The position numbers and the translations under genes are program-made. DNA of 40,072 bases from Haemophilus sp. C1 (GTDB lineage: Bacteria > Pseudomonadota > Gammaproteobacteria > Enterobacterales > Pasteurellaceae), in contig NZ_LDVZ01000019.1 of the NCBI RefSeq assembly GCF_001276515.1, positions 1 through 40,072 on the forward strand, written 5' to 3'. Positions 19,566 through 29,020 of the stretch are shown here, in pieces (the first letter of the stretch is position 1; each line of letters starts with the position of its first letter). Below the pieces are notes generated by a model, which saw only the letters and a list, made by a program, of their open reading frames with translations, made no database searches and was not told the origin of the DNA.

Positions 19566-20021
19566 TTATTGATTAACAATTAATAAATTCTCAAAATCAC
19601 TATGAGTTTGGCGTTTTGACTCACGTTTACTCACCAATTCAGCCAAAGTAATTTCATTGAGAAAACTTTCAATGCGATTACTCAGATCTTCCCACAATGT
19701 ATGAGTTAAACATTCTACGCCATTTTGGCAATTTCCACGACCAAGACATTTTGTCACATGAATATTTTCATTTACCGCAGAAATAATCATTCCCACTGAA
19801 ATTTGGTCACTTGGTAAACCTAGCTGATAACCTCCACCAGGTCCACGAACACTTTTTACTAATCCATCACGGCGTAATTTAGCAAAAAGTTGTTCTAAAT
19901 AAGATAACGAAATATGTTGACGTTCAGAAATATCTGCAAGGCTCACAGGACCTTTTTCTGCATTTAAAGCGATATCTAAAACCGCAGTGACTGCATAACG
20001 ACCTTTCGATGTAAGTTTCAT
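19566..20021 (-). CDS. iscR: Fe-S responsive transcription factor IscR
   Basis: Rrf2-family regulator that represses the isc operon when carrying its [2Fe-2S] cluster. The winged-helix reads [18 protein letters not shown], with recognition helix region [18 protein letters not shown]. Cluster ligands C92, C98, C104 and H107 are exactly at the E. coli positions ([17 protein letters not shown]). It is 151 residues. The operator overlapping its promoter (20057-20081) supports autoregulation. Confidence 0.97.
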   Translation of the reverse strand: MKLTSKGRYAVTAVLDIALNAEKGPVSLADISERQHISLSYLEQLFAKLRRDGLVKSVRGPGGGYQLGLPSDQISVGMIISAVNENIHVTKCLGRGNCQNGVECLTHTLWEDLSNRIESFLNEITLAELVSKRESKRQTHSDFENLLIVNQ

Positions 20022-20056
20022 AAAGTGTTCCTAAAAAGTGATGTTGCAATATTTAC

Positions 20057-20081
20057 ATATCCTACCAAATCAGTCAATTAA
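20057..20081 (-). promoter_or_regulatory. type 1 IscR operator and isc promoter
   Basis: On the minus strand the 25-base segment agrees with the type 1 IscR consensus (ATASYYGACTRWWWYAGTCRRSTAT) at 20 positions by hand alignment. It contains a -35-like TTGACT, with an AT-rich -10 region just downstream near 20053. It overlaps the trmJ stop codon (20078-20080). Confidence 0.7.
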
Positions 20082-20797
20082 TCTAAATCAAGATCAATCC
20101 GTTTTTCGACCGCACTTAGCATACCATTTAAAATATTTAATTCATTTTTTTCAAGTTGAGCACGATAATATAAACGCTTTAATTTTTGCATAACACCTTG
20201 ATTTTGAATGAATCCGAGTGACTGATATACACGCTCAGTATGCTCGAAAAAATAAGCGAGTTGTTCTGCAGTTGGATAGCTTTGTTCTATTAAAGAAAGT
20301 GAATTTTCCTTCTTATCTTGAGCTAAAAATGCCATGCGCAATTCATAGCTAACCAACTGTACCGCCATTGCCAAATTTAAAGAAGAATAATCAGGATTAG
20401 CTGGGATATTCAAATGGTAATGACATTTCAACAATTCTTCATTCGTTAATCCAATACGCTCACGTCCAAACACAATAGCTATCTTGCCTTCATGCGCTAC
20501 AACTTTCTCCGCGCATTCTCGAGGCTCGATCAATGTACTTTGTAAATGACGCAAACGAGCACTTGTTCCAATCACCAAAGAGCAATCATCCACGGCTTCA
20601 TCAAAACTATCGACAACTCTAGCATTTTTTACAATATCTTCTGCGCTAGCTGAAAGAGTATAAGATTGTTCATCAACAGATTTTGGTGAAACAAGACAAA
20701 GCTGGGTCAATCCCATTGTTTTCATTGCTCTAGCCGCAGAACCAATATTACCGCTATGTGAAGTCTCAATTAAAACAATACGAATATTTTCCAACAT
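20078..20797 (-). CDS. trmJ: tRNA (cytidine/uridine-2'-O-)-methyltransferase TrmJ
   Basis: SPOUT-class enzyme that 2'-O-methylates position 32 of several tRNAs. The 239-residue protein shows the N-terminal IVLIETSHSGNIGSAARAMKTMG and the knot region IVFGRERIGLTNEEL...PANPDYSSLNLAMAVQLVSYE, which carries the SAM-binding loops; the C-terminal 60 residues are a helical extension. It lies immediately upstream of iscR, as in E. coli, and its last codon overlaps the IscR operator. An uptake signal (20109-20117) is near the C terminus. Confidence 0.94.
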   Translation of the reverse strand: MLENIRIVLIETSHSGNIGSAARAMKTMGLTQLCLVSPKSVDEQSYTLSASAEDIVKNARVVDSFDEAVDDCSLVIGTSARLRHLQSTLIEPRECAEKVVAHEGKIAIVFGRERIGLTNEELLKCHYHLNIPANPDYSSLNLAMAVQLVSYELRMAFLAQDKKENSLSLIEQSYPTAEQLAYFFEHTERVYQSLGFIQNQGVMQKLKRLYYRAQLEKNELNILNGMLSAVEKRIDLDLD

Positions 20798-20913
20798 AAT
20801 GATGCCCGACTAAAATTTAAGGGTATTCTACCACAATAACCGCTAAAAATAGTCAAGAATTTAAGCAAATTAAAGAAATTTAAAATATTAGAGATGAATA
20901 ATAAAAATAAGAA

Positions 20914-20989
20914 TGGTGGGTTGTGAGAGGCTCGAACTCTCGACCAACGGATTAAGAGTCCGCTGCTCTACCAACTGAGCTAACAACCC
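20914..20989 (-). tRNA. tRNA-Lys (CTT)
   Basis: Full cloverleaf on the minus strand: acceptor GGGTTGT/ACAACCC, D-arm GCTCAGTTGGTAGAGC, anticodon stem GCGGA/TCCGT with loop CTCTTAA (anticodon CTT, reading AAG), T-arm GAGAGTTCGAGCCTCTC, discriminator A and encoded CCA. It is 24 bases downstream of a second tRNA-Lys. Confidence 0.95.
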
Positions 20990-21012
20990 AACTGGACAAC
21001 TAAATCAGAGAG

Positions 21013-21088
21013 TGGTGGGCCGTGAAGGATTCGAACCTTCGACCAACGGATTAAAAGTCCGCTGCTCTACCGACTGAGCTAACGACCC
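21013..21088 (-). tRNA. tRNA-Lys (TTT)
   Basis: Minus-strand cloverleaf: acceptor GGGTCGT/ACGGCCC with one T-G pair, D-arm GCTCAGTCGGTAGAGC, anticodon loop CTTTTAA (anticodon TTT), T-arm GAAGGTTCGAATCCTTC, encoded CCA. It is transcribed first, with the CTT gene following. Confidence 0.96.
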
Positions 21089-21105
21089 ACTGTGTTGATG
21101 AATTA

Positions 21106-21133
21106 ATGATAGCGCATTTATTTTAGAATCAAA
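21106..21133 (-). promoter_or_regulatory. probable promoter for the tRNA-Lys pair
   Basis: On the minus strand TTTGAT (21133-21128) and TATCAT (21111-21106) are 16 bases apart and end 17 bases before the first tRNA. Confidence 0.45.
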
Positions 21134-21185
21134 AGAATAAATTCATTCTTTCAAGCTAATTGGTTAAATTACAAACGATGAAAAC

Positions 21186-21218
21186 AAAACAGGATCCAAT
21201 AAAAATGGATCCTGTTTT
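21186..21218 (-). terminator. terminator of the tol-pal operon
   Basis: AAAACAGGATCCA (21186-21198) and TGGATCCTGTTTT (21206-21218) make a perfect 13-base-pair stem with a 7-base loop, 23 bases after the pal stop, with a T-run on the minus strand. Confidence 0.88.
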
Positions 21219-21241
21219 TCAAATATTAGAAATACTAAGAA

Positions 21242-21703
21242 TTAGTACGCTAACACTGCACGACGGTTTTTAGAATATGCAGCTTCATCGTGACCTAATA
21301 CTGCAGGTTTTTCTTCACCGTAAGATACTGTGCCTAATTTACCAGCATCAACACCTTTACCAGCTAAATAACCTTTAACTGCATCTGCACGACGTTGACC
21401 TAACGCGATGTTGTATTCTGGTGTACCGCGTTCGTCAGTGTTACCTTCTACTAATACTTTAGCAGCTGGAGTTGCATTTAAATATGCTGCGTGTGCATCT
21501 AAGATTTGAACGTATTCACCTTCGATGTTGTATTTGTCAAAACCGAAATATACGGTGTTGTAACGTTGTTGAAGATCAGAAACAGAGTAACCGCCAAAAG
21601 TTTGGCCTGCACCATTGCCTGCAGCATCGTTGTTAGATGAACTACAAGCAGCTAATGCAGCTACAGAACCTGCAACTAATAATGATTTAACAAATTTGTT
21701 CAT
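21242..21703 (-). CDS. pal: peptidoglycan-associated lipoprotein Pal (antigen P6)
   Basis: Outer-membrane lipoprotein that anchors the outer membrane to peptidoglycan and binds TolB. ATG 21703 has a GAGGAG ribosome site and gives 153 residues, the length of Haemophilus P6. The lipobox LAAC gives lipidated C20. The OmpA-like domain contains the diaminopimelate-binding [19 protein letters not shown] segment. It is almost identical to H. influenzae P6 but has N59 in [10 protein letters not shown], where I recall Asp in typical H. influenzae; N59 is reported for H. haemolyticus. Last gene of the Tol-Pal operon. Confidence 0.97.
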   Translation of the reverse strand: MNKFVKSLLVAGSVAALAACSSSNNDAAGNGAGQTFGGYSVSDLQQRYNTVYFGFDKYNIEGEYVQILDAHAAYLNATPAAKVLVEGNTDERGTPEYNIALGQRRADAVKGYLAGKGVDAGKLGTVSYGEEKPAVLGHDEAAYSKNRRAVLAY

Positions 21704-21728
21704 TAGATTTCTCCTCAATGAGTTTTCT

Positions 21729-23012
21729 TTATTTAGTTAAGTATGGCGACCAAGCAGGAAATTTCACTTGGCCATTACTTCCTGGAAGGCTCGCTTTGAA
21801 GCGACCATCTGCAGAAACTAATTGTAGCACCTTTCCTAAGCCTTGTGTAGAGCTATAAATAATCATAATTCCATTTGGTGAAAGACTTGGACTTTCGCCT
21901 AAGAAAGACGTACTAAGTACTTCTGATGCACCAGATGTGAGATCTTGTTTAACAACATTATTGTTTCCATTAATCATCACAAGGGTTTTGCCATCAGCGC
22001 TAATTTGTGCACTACCGCGACCACCAACCGGTGTTGCACCACCACCGTTTGCACTCATACGATAAACTTGTGGTGAACCACTTCTATCGGATGTAAATAA
22101 AATTGAGCTACCGTCCGGAGACCAAGATGGTTCTGTATTATTACCTGCACCACGAGTTAATTGAGTCAGAGCACCGCCGTGAGAACTCATCACATAAATA
22201 TTTAATGAGCCATCCTGTGAAGAGGCGAAGGCTAAACGTGAACCATCTGGAGAGAATGCAGGAGCACCATTATGTCCAGGGAAAGAAGCCACCACTTTGC
22301 GAGCACCAGAATTTAAATCTTGTACAACAAGTTGTGATTTTTTATTTTCAAAAGATACATACGCTAAACGTTGACCATCTGGAGACCAAGCTGGTGACAT
22401 AATTGGTTGAGAGCTACGATTTACGATAAATTGATTATAGCCATCGTAGTCTGCAACACGAACTTCATAGGGCTGTGAACCACCATTTTTTTGCACGACA
22501 TAAGCGATACGAGTTCTAAACGCACCACGAATCGCAGTTAACTTTTCAAAAACCTCATCACTAACAGTATGAGCACCATAGCGTAACCATTTATTTGTCA
22601 CTGTATAGCTATTTTGCATTAATACAGCCCCTGGCGTACCTGATGCACCAACGGTATCAATTAATTGATAAGTAATACTATAACCATTACCAGATGGAAC
22701 AACTTGTCCGACCACAATTGCGTCAATGCCAATATTAGACCAAGCTTCAGGATTTACTTCAGCTGCTGAAGTTGGACGTTGGGGCATCTGAGACACCGCA
22801 ATAGGATTAAATTTACCACTGTTACGTAAATCATCAGCAACAATTTTGCTAATATCTTCCGGTGCAGATCCCGCAAACGGCACAACAGCTATAGGGCGCG
22901 CACCATCAACCCCTTCATCAATAACAATGCGTACTTCATCTCCAGCGAATACATTATGAGTAATAGCAAGTATAATCGCGAGTACGCTCACTAAATGTTT
23001 TAATAATTTCAT
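21729..23012 (-). CDS. tolB: periplasmic beta-propeller protein TolB
   Basis: Periplasmic partner of Pal and TolA. ATG 23012 follows AAAGGTAAC and gives 427 residues; the frame is open 8 codons further up without a ribosome site. A signal peptide ends after VFA (about residue 23). The N-terminal domain spans about 24-160. The C-terminal six-bladed propeller shows repeated SPDG/SADG motifs ([45 protein letters not shown] and weaker copies). Encoded between tolA and pal. Confidence 0.96.
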   Translation of the reverse strand: MKLLKHLVSVLAIILAITHNVFAGDEVRIVIDEGVDGARPIAVVPFAGSAPEDISKIVADDLRNSGKFNPIAVSQMPQRPTSAAEVNPEAWSNIGIDAIVVGQVVPSGNGYSITYQLIDTVGASGTPGAVLMQNSYTVTNKWLRYGAHTVSDEVFEKLTAIRGAFRTRIAYVVQKNGGSQPYEVRVADYDGYNQFIVNRSSQPIMSPAWSPDGQRLAYVSFENKKSQLVVQDLNSGARKVVASFPGHNGAPAFSPDGSRLAFASSQDGSLNIYVMSSHGGALTQLTRGAGNNTEPSWSPDGSSILFTSDRSGSPQVYRMSANGGGATPVGGRGSAQISADGKTLVMINGNNNVVKQDLTSGASEVLSTSFLGESPSLSPNGIMIIYSSTQGLGKVLQLVSADGRFKASLPGSNGQVKFPAWSPYLTK

Positions 23013-23053
23013 TTTGTTACCTTTAAAATTTAACAATAAATTTTTATAAAGAA

Positions 23054-24202
23054 TTATCGAATATCAAAGTCAATAATTGGCGATTTATATTTTTCATAAA
23101 TTTCATCTGATGGCGCAGCTGGAACTTTTTTCGTTCTAGCCACCGCACTTAATGCCGCAGAACAAATATCATCAGGACCTGAAATTTTTTGATAGCCCAA
23201 GATTACGCCATCTCGACCTAATTGAATTTTAATACGACAAACCTTTCCTGCAAAACTTGGATCTTTTAAGAAACGACGTTGAATCTCTTTCTTGATTACA
23301 CCTGCGTATTGATCTCCAATCTTACCACCATCGCCAGAGCCAAGTGCAGCACCGCTACCTTGAGTTCCACCTTTATTTGTGCTTCCCCCTTTAGATGCAC
23401 TGCCGCCACCAACATCCCCGCCGTTAAAGAAATCATCTAGGCTTGCTTGATCTGCTTTACGTTTCGCTTCCGCAGCAGCTTTAGCTTTTGCCTCAGCAGC
23501 GGCTTTCGCTTTAGCTTCTGCATCAGCTTTTGCTTTAGCCTCAGCTGCTGCTTTCGCTTTTGCCTCCGCTTCAGCCTTTGCTTTAGCTTCAGCAGCGGCT
23601 TTTGCCTTAGCTTCTGCTTCTACTTTCGCCTTAGCTTCCGCCTCTTGTTTTGCTTTTTGAGCAGCAATTTCTGCTGCTTTCGCTTTAGCCTCTTCTTCGG
23701 CTTGTTTTGCCGCAGCAGCTAAACGTTTAGCCTCTGCATCTGCTTTTAATTTTGCAGCTTCAGCAGCTTGCTTGGCCTTAGCCTCTTCAGCTTGCTTCTG
23801 TTTTTCCAACGCTTCTTGACGAGCTTGCTCTTGCTGCTTTTTTATTTCTTGCTGACGTTGCTGTTCTTGCTGACGTTTTAACTCTTCTTGTCGTTGAACT
23901 TCTTGTTGATGCTTAATCTCTTCTTGATTAGGCTCAGGTGGTTTTTCTTCCACAACAGGTTCTGGGCGTTTTTGTTTATCCGCTTGCCCTTTTTTTTGTT
24001 GTTGAATACGCCCCCATTCCTGAGCAGCCGTACCCGTATCAACCATCACTGCACCCATTGCATCTCCTTCACCTTCTCCACCACCCATAATTTCAACGGT
24101 GTGATAAAGTGAACTTAAAATCAATAAGCCAAACAAGATAAAGTGCAAAAGGATAGAAATAGCAAAAGCATTGATTCCTTTCTTTTGTCGATTATTTTGC
24201 AC
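23054..24202 (-). CDS. tolA: Tol system inner-membrane protein TolA
   Basis: Energy-transducing protein spanning the periplasm. Of 382 residues, a transmembrane helix lies at about 13-32, then a long charged helix (about 95-255) rich in Gln, Glu, Lys and Ala, with 8-residue [12 protein letters not shown] repeats, a Gly/Ser linker (260-292) and the globular domain III (about 293-382) with a probable disulfide C322-C347 that meets TolB and Pal. The start codon appears to be GTG at 24202 behind TAGGTAAC; the next ATG lies beyond the membrane helix. Confidence 0.94.
   Translation of the reverse strand: MQNNRQKKGINAFAISILLHFILFGLLILSSLYHTVEIMGGGEGEGDAMGAVMVDTGTAAQEWGRIQQQKKGQADKQKRPEPVVEEKPPEPNQEEIKHQQEVQRQEELKRQQEQQRQQEIKKQQEQARQEALEKQKQAEEAKAKQAAEAAKLKADAEAKRLAAAAKQAEEEAKAKAAEIAAQKAKQEAEAKAKVEAEAKAKAAAEAKAKAEAEAKAKAAAEAKAKADAEAKAKAAAEAKAKAAAEAKRKADQASLDDFFNGGDVGGGSASKGGSTNKGGTQGSGAALGSGDGGKIGDQYAGVIKKEIQRRFLKDPSFAGKVCRIKIQLGRDGVILGYQKISGPDDICSAALSAVARTKKVPAAPSDEIYEKYKSPIIDFDIR
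23456..23641 (-). repeat. imperfect 24-base tandem repeat in tolA
   Basis: Residues 188-249 of TolA consist of about eight copies of an 8-residue unit close to AEAKAKAA. Codon choice varies between copies (GCA, GCT, GCC), so the DNA repeat is degenerate, but it is a plausible site of length variation between strains. Confidence 0.8.
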
Positions 24203-24217
24203 GTGTTACCTACTTAG

Positions 24218-24637
24218 CTAAATGGGATTTGTCATTAAACCTACAGATTTAATGCCTGCAAGATGAAGTAAATTCAATGCCTTAATCACTTCTTCATAAG
24301 GCACTTCTTTAGCTCCACCTACTAAAAATAGCGTATTATTATCTTTATCAAATTCCTGTCTAGATAATTGAGTAACCATTTCTTCTGTTAAACCTTCTTG
24401 ACGTTCTCCGCCAATAGAAATCGCATATTTCCCAATACCTGCAACTTCAAGAATTACAGGCACTTTATCTTCATTAGAAACCTCTTGGCTTTGCACAGAA
24501 TCAGGCAATTCAACTTGAACGCTTTGACTAATAATAGGAGCGGTTGCCATAAAAATTAACACTAAAACTAAAAGCACATCTAAAAAAGGCACAATATTAA
24601 TTTCAGATTTAATTGCTTTACGCTGACGACGAGCCAT
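24218..24637 (-). CDS. tolR: Tol system proton-channel subunit TolR
   Basis: Homologue of ExbD/MotB: cytoplasmic N terminus, one transmembrane helix (about 16-36, NIVPFLDVLLVLVLIFMAT) with the proton-pathway aspartate D20, and a periplasmic domain to residue 139. It lies 15 bases from tolA and 70 bases from tolQ; the second gap holds an inverted uptake-signal hairpin. Confidence 0.95.
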   Translation of the reverse strand: MARRQRKAIKSEINIVPFLDVLLVLVLIFMATAPIISQSVQVELPDSVQSQEVSNEDKVPVILEVAGIGKYAISIGGERQEGLTEEMVTQLSRQEFDKDNNTLFLVGGAKEVPYEEVIKALNLLHLAGIKSVGLMTNPI

Positions 24638-24666
24638 ATATTCCTCTAAAATTTTAACTTATTTTT

Positions 24667-24692
24667 ACCGCACTTTTTCTTCAAAGTGCGGT
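24667..24692 (-). terminator. inverted uptake-signal pair forming a hairpin between tolQ and tolR
   Basis: ACCGCACTTT (24667-24676) and AAAGTGCGGT (24683-24692) pair perfectly over 10 bases with a 6-base loop. On the minus strand it follows the tolQ stop by 15 bases and runs into AAAAATAAG rather than a T-run, so termination would be weak. Confidence 0.65.
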
Positions 24693-24707
24693 CAATTTTC
24701 CCTATTT

Positions 24708-25394
24708 TTAGTGAGGGGCTTTACCAAAGGCTTGACGGTGTAAAATCGTCGTGAATTCATCAATAAAGTTACCGTAATCTTGTTCAATCGCGTTCACTCG
24801 TAAGCTTAAACGGTTATAAGCCATTACTGCAGGAATTGCGGCAAATAAACCAATTGCAGTGGCAATCAACGCTTCGGCGATACCTGGTGCTACCATCTGT
24901 AATGTTGCTTGTTTCGCACCACTTAATGCCATAAAAGCGTGCATAATTCCCCAAACAGTACCAAATAAACCAATATAAGGGCTAACAGATGCCACTGTGG
25001 CTAAAAATGGAACTCGACTTTCCAAGCTTTCAATCTCACGGTTCATCGCAAGATTCATCGCGCGCGTTGTGCCTTTAATAATCGCTTCAGGTGCATCTGG
25101 ATTTACTTGTTTTAAACGTGAAAATTCTTTAAATCCCACGCAAAAAATTTGTTCGCTTCCCGTTAATCCATCGCGACGATTAGATAGCCCTTCATAAAGT
25201 TTATTTAAATCTTCTCCTGACCAGAAACGATCTTCAAAAGTATGCGCTTCTTTTAAGGCATTCGTTAAAATACGGCTACGTTGAATGATAATTGCCCAAG
25301 ATATGATTGAGAAAGAAATCAAAATCACAATTACCAGTTGCACAACAATACTTGCTTTTAGAAAAAGATCTAAAAAATTCAATTCTGCAGTCAT
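24708..25394 (-). CDS. tolQ: Tol system proton-channel subunit TolQ
   Basis: ExbB/MotA-like inner-membrane protein, 228 residues, with three transmembrane helices (about 15-37, 135-158 and 168-190). The conserved [18 protein letters not shown] and [25 protein letters not shown] segments line the proton path. It forms the stator with TolR to energise TolA during outer-membrane constriction. It follows ybgC by 16 bases. Confidence 0.96.
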   Translation of the reverse strand: MTAELNFLDLFLKASIVVQLVIVILISFSIISWAIIIQRSRILTNALKEAHTFEDRFWSGEDLNKLYEGLSNRRDGLTGSEQIFCVGFKEFSRLKQVNPDAPEAIIKGTTRAMNLAMNREIESLESRVPFLATVASVSPYIGLFGTVWGIMHAFMALSGAKQATLQMVAPGIAEALIATAIGLFAAIPAVMAYNRLSLRVNAIEQDYGNFIDEFTTILHRQAFGKAPH

Positions 25395-25410
25395 TGCATA
25401 CTCCGAAAAG

Positions 25411-25821
25411 TTATTTTAAGTGATTAAATGCAGCTTTAACTTCTTTGGGAAGCGCCACAGGTTTCATCTTGCCTAGATCAACACAGGCTACTTTAACAGT
25501 AGCCTTTGATAACATCACGGTGTTGCGCATAAGTCTCTGTTCAAAAAGGATTGTAGCCCCTTTTACTTCTGAAACTTCTGTTTCCACCATAAGTAAATCA
25601 TCCAATTTTGCTGCCACGCAATAATCAATGGCGAGCGTTTTGACAACAAATACGAGTTGTTGTTCCTCTAGTAAGGTTTGTTGCGTAAAATTTAATGTAC
25701 GCAAATATTCTGTTCTTGCTCGTTCAAAAAAATGCAAATAGCGAGCGTGATACACCACGCCACCTGCATCAGTATCTTCATAATACACGCGCACAGGCAA
25801 GGAAAAGGTATTTTTTAACAT
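25411..25821 (-). CDS. ybgC: acyl-CoA thioesterase YbgC
   Basis: Hot-dog fold thioesterase, 136 residues from ATG 25821 (a GTG one codon upstream is the alternative). The catalytic aspartate is in [26 protein letters not shown], the 4-hydroxybenzoyl-CoA thioesterase signature. In E. coli it is linked to phospholipid metabolism and is the first gene of the tol-pal operon, as here. I recall the H. influenzae homologue hydrolysing short-chain acyl-CoA. Confidence 0.94.
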   Translation of the reverse strand: MLKNTFSLPVRVYYEDTDAGGVVYHARYLHFFERARTEYLRTLNFTQQTLLEEQQLVFVVKTLAIDYCVAAKLDDLLMVETEVSEVKGATILFEQRLMRNTVMLSKATVKVACVDLGKMKPVALPKEVKAAFNHLK

Positions 25822-25899
25822 CACTAAACCTTATCACAGATAATAAGTCGGCTATTTTAGAACCTGTTTTTTAGATAAGCAATATGTCAAAGAAAAAAA

Positions 25900-26193
25900 T
25901 CATCCTTGTAAATAAAAATGCTCAATAGCACTAATCAATATGATGATATAAGCGATACAAGGTAAGAAAATTAGTTTCCAAATTCCACTTTTAATTTCAA
26001 ACCCTATTCCATGAATCCAAACCGTTATTAATCCCCAAAAGATCATCAAAATCCACCAAGGAGAATCATTTCGTAACAACGTTGAAAAATTATCAACATT
26101 AAAGAAAAATACGGCTGTTAGTCCTAGTGCTAAAATAAATGAAAGGGTTCGAAACGAACCCTTATTAATTAATTGATAGAGTGAATGAATCAT
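25900..26193 (-). CDS. ybgE: cyd operon protein YbgE
   Basis: Small inner-membrane protein encoded after cydX. Starting at ATG 26193, one base after the cydX stop, it has 97 residues, the length of E. coli YbgE; starting at 26229 would overlap cydX by 35 bases. Three hydrophobic segments (about 16-33, 43-60 and 73-93), with GIGFEIKSGIWKLIFLPCIAY resembling the family core. Function is unknown beyond association with cytochrome bd. Confidence 0.85.
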   Translation of the reverse strand: MIHSLYQLINKGSFRTLSFILALGLTAVFFFNVDNFSTLLRNDSPWWILMIFWGLITVWIHGIGFEIKSGIWKLIFLPCIAYIIILISAIEHFYLQG

Positions 26194-26194
26194 A

Positions 26195-26293
26195 TTACTC
26201 GTCAAATTTTCCTGCTTTTTCTTTGCCAATGGTTAATTTTGCACTGGCAAATATAGCTAATAACACACCCACTACCCAAATTACATATAACAT
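26195..26293 (-). CDS. cydX: cytochrome bd small subunit CydX
   Basis: A 32-residue membrane peptide (MLYVIWVVGVLLAIFASAKL then TIGKEKAGKFDE). It has one transmembrane helix, a Trp near the N terminus and a hydrophilic tail, the pattern of CydX, which stabilises the haems of CydAB. ATG 26293 has an AAGGAG ribosome site and lies 10 bases after the cydB stop. It is too short for most gene finders. Confidence 0.92.
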   Translation of the reverse strand: MLYVIWVVGVLLAIFASAKLTIGKEKAGKFDE

Positions 26294-26303
26294 ATTAATC
26301 TCC

Positions 26304-27440
26304 TTAGTATAATGAGTGTTTATTTTCATCAATGAAATTCGCATCTAAGCGACCAAACATCTTCGAATAAGACCAAATGGTATAAACCAAAGAAATAGCC
26401 ACAAAGATAAGTGCAAAAATCAACATTAACGTTAATGTTAATTCACTTGAAGTTGCATCCCACATTAACAAACTCTGTTCAGGGTGTGAGCTTGAAGGCA
26501 TCACAAATGGGAACATAGATACTGCAGCAGTAATAATTACACCAGCCATTGTTAATGCAGAGAAAAAGAATGCAAAACCACAACGATTAGCTTTAGAAAA
26601 TGCCGCATTTAATAATGCAGCTACTACTGCTAATGCAGGGAAAATCCAAAGAATTGGCATTTCATTGAAATTTCTAAACCACGCACCAGTTTCAACAGTA
26701 ACTTCTTTATTCATTGGGGAAGATGGAGCGTAATGATCCACTACACTCGTTACTACATAACCCTCTTTAAAGTATAACCATGCTCCAGCTAATACAAATG
26801 CAATTAAAGTCACAATAGCGCCTATTTGGCTTACTGAGCGAGCGCGATCACGCAATTCTTCGGTTGTTTTCATTTGTAACCAGTTAGCACCGTGAGTTAC
26901 AAGCATTGATAAGCTAATAACACCACACAATAATGCAAATGGATTTAATAATTCAAAGAATGAACCGGTATAAGTTACTTGAGTCAACTCGTTGAAATGG
27001 AATGGAACACCTTGTAATAAATTACCAAAAGCCACACCAAATACTAATGATGGTACAAAACCACCTGCGAATAGTCCCCAATCCCAAACAGAACGCCAAG
27101 TCGGGTTATCAATTTTTGCACGATATTCAAAACCCAATGGGCGTAAGAATAACGCAGCTAAAACCAATACTAAAGCGATGTAGAAACCTGAGAATGAAAC
27201 TGCATATACAATTGGCCATGCCGCAAATACTGCGCCGCCCGCAGTTAACAACCAAACTTGGTTACCATCCCAATGTGGGGCAATAGAGTTGATCATAATA
27301 CGGCGTTCCACTTCTTTTTTGCCTGTTACAGGTAAAAGTGCGGTCACTCCCATATCGAATCCGTCGGTAACAGAAAAACCGATCAACAATACAATAACTA
27401 ACACCCACCAAATAAAACGTAGAAATTCATAATCAATCAT
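26304..27440 (-). CDS. cydB: cytochrome bd ubiquinol oxidase subunit II
   Basis: Inner-membrane subunit of the high-affinity quinol oxidase, 378 residues with about eight to nine helices. The start MIDYEFLRFIWWVLVIVLL and the motifs GFDMGVTALLP, NSIAPHWDGNQVWLLTAGGAVFAAWP and LRPLGFEYR are characteristic. It lies 14 bases after cydA. Uptake signal 27336-27344 inside. Confidence 0.97.
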   Translation of the reverse strand: MIDYEFLRFIWWVLVIVLLIGFSVTDGFDMGVTALLPVTGKKEVERRIMINSIAPHWDGNQVWLLTAGGAVFAAWPIVYAVSFSGFYIALVLVLAALFLRPLGFEYRAKIDNPTWRSVWDWGLFAGGFVPSLVFGVAFGNLLQGVPFHFNELTQVTYTGSFFELLNPFALLCGVISLSMLVTHGANWLQMKTTEELRDRARSVSQIGAIVTLIAFVLAGAWLYFKEGYVVTSVVDHYAPSSPMNKEVTVETGAWFRNFNEMPILWIFPALAVVAALLNAAFSKANRCGFAFFFSALTMAGVIITAAVSMFPFVMPSSSHPEQSLLMWDATSSELTLTLMLIFALIFVAISLVYTIWSYSKMFGRLDANFIDENKHSLY

Positions 27441-27454
27441 AATTCATCTCCTGC

Positions 27455-29020
27455 TTATTTAGATGATTGTTCAAAGTAGTATTTGCCGGTTTTTAACGCA
27501 CTTGGACCCAAACGTGCATATTTAAACATCAAATACATCTCAACAATAATGAACGCAAGATAAAGCGCACAAATTAAACCAATAGAGAACCATAAATCGC
27601 CAGTACTCAACTGAGACGCTGATACCCCAACAGGTAAAACTTCATAGATTGCCCAAGGTTGACGACCAGACTCAGCTAAGAACCAACCAAATTCAATTGC
27701 TAAGATTGGCAATGGGATACTCCAAAGCAATGCTTTAAGCAATAAGCGAGAAGAAGTGACTTTGTTACGTAAATTTTGAACAAATGCGCCGAAGGTCAGT
27801 AAAATAATTAAACCACCGGCTGCTAACATCCCACGGAATGCCCAGAAGTTAGGACCTACGTTTGGAATAGTATCGCGAGCAGCTTGTTTAATTTGTTCAT
27901 CTGTTGCATCTACAACTTTATCTGTGTAACGTTTTAATAATAAACCAAAACCTAAATCACCTTTTACTTCATCAAATTTTGCTTTAGTTTCTGGATTTAC
28001 GTGGCCTGCTGATTTTTTCTCTGCTTTTAATTGCGTGAATAAATCGTAAGCTACCATACCGTTACGAACACGACCTTCATTTTTCGCTTGAATATCTTTC
28101 AAACCAACAATTTCAGTATCTAAAGAACGCGTTGCAATTAAACCACCCAAATATGGGATCTCAATCGCAAAATCATTTTTCATTTCTGCAGTATTTGGAA
28201 TTGCAACTGGATGAAATGGCGCTGGCGCAGGATGAGTTTCAAACTCGGCTTCCATTGCAGCCAATTTCACTGGTTGTGCTTTACCAATGTCGTAACCTGA
28301 TTCATCCCCCATAATTAACACCGCTGATGCCGCGATAAAACCAAAGGTTGCAGCAACAGAGAATGAACGTTTGGCAAAACCAATATCACGACCTTTTAAT
28401 AAATAGAATGCACTAATACCTAATACAAACATTGCACCAGTCGAATAACCTGCTGTTAACGTGTGCAAGAATTTACTTTGGGCAACTGGATTTAGCCAAA
28501 GGTCTAAGAAGCTCGTCATTTCCATACGTACTGTCTCAAAATTAAATTCTGAGCCAGCTGGAGACTGCATCCAACCATTAGCAACTAAAATCCACATTGC
28601 AGATAAGTTTGAACCGAAAGCTACACAATATGTAGCAAGCAAGTGTTTACCTTTAGTTAAACGATCCCACCCAAAGAAGAACAATCCCACGAAAGTTGAT
28701 TCTAAGAAAAAGGCAAGTAACGCTTCAATCGCTAATGGCGCACCAAAAATATCACCTACATAATGAGAATAATAAGACCAGTTAGTACCGAATTGAAATT
28801 CCATAATGATACCTGTGGTCACCCCAAGGGCGAAGTTAATACCAAATAACTTACCCCAGAATCTTGTCATATCTTTATAAACTTCTTTGCCTGTCGCCAC
28901 ATAAATGGTTTCCATAATCACAAGGACGAATGACAAACCTAATGTCAGCGGCACGAAAATGAAGTGATACAACGCAGTTAAAGCAAACTGCAAGCGAGAA
29001 AGGTCAACAACGTCCAACAT
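27455..29020 (-). CDS. cydA: cytochrome bd ubiquinol oxidase subunit I
   Basis: Catalytic subunit holding haems b558, b595 and d; reduces O2 to water at low oxygen. ATG 29020 behind GAGGAG gives 521 residues; an in-frame TTG two codons up is not needed. H19 (TALYHF) is a haem ligand by comparison with E. coli. The quinol-binding Q-loop lies about 250-380, and the conserved [12 protein letters not shown] motif is near 440. About nine membrane helices. First gene of cydABX-ybgE, preceded by a 450-base regulatory region. Confidence 0.97.
   Translation of the reverse strand: MLDVVDLSRLQFALTALYHFIFVPLTLGLSFVLVIMETIYVATGKEVYKDMTRFWGKLFGINFALGVTTGIIMEFQFGTNWSYYSHYVGDIFGAPLAIEALLAFFLESTFVGLFFFGWDRLTKGKHLLATYCVAFGSNLSAMWILVANGWMQSPAGSEFNFETVRMEMTSFLDLWLNPVAQSKFLHTLTAGYSTGAMFVLGISAFYLLKGRDIGFAKRSFSVAATFGFIAASAVLIMGDESGYDIGKAQPVKLAAMEAEFETHPAPAPFHPVAIPNTAEMKNDFAIEIPYLGGLIATRSLDTEIVGLKDIQAKNEGRVRNGMVAYDLFTQLKAEKKSAGHVNPETKAKFDEVKGDLGFGLLLKRYTDKVVDATDEQIKQAARDTIPNVGPNFWAFRGMLAAGGLIILLTFGAFVQNLRNKVTSSRLLLKALLWSIPLPILAIEFGWFLAESGRQPWAIYEVLPVGVSASQLSTGDLWFSIGLICALYLAFIIVEMYLMFKYARLGPSALKTGKYYFEQSSK

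Noticed and set aside
23447..23722. Plus-strand open frame rich in Phe, Cys and Ser opposite tolA
   Set aside because: It is a mirror of the Ala/Lys-rich tolA repeats; no start signal and the composition is an artefact.
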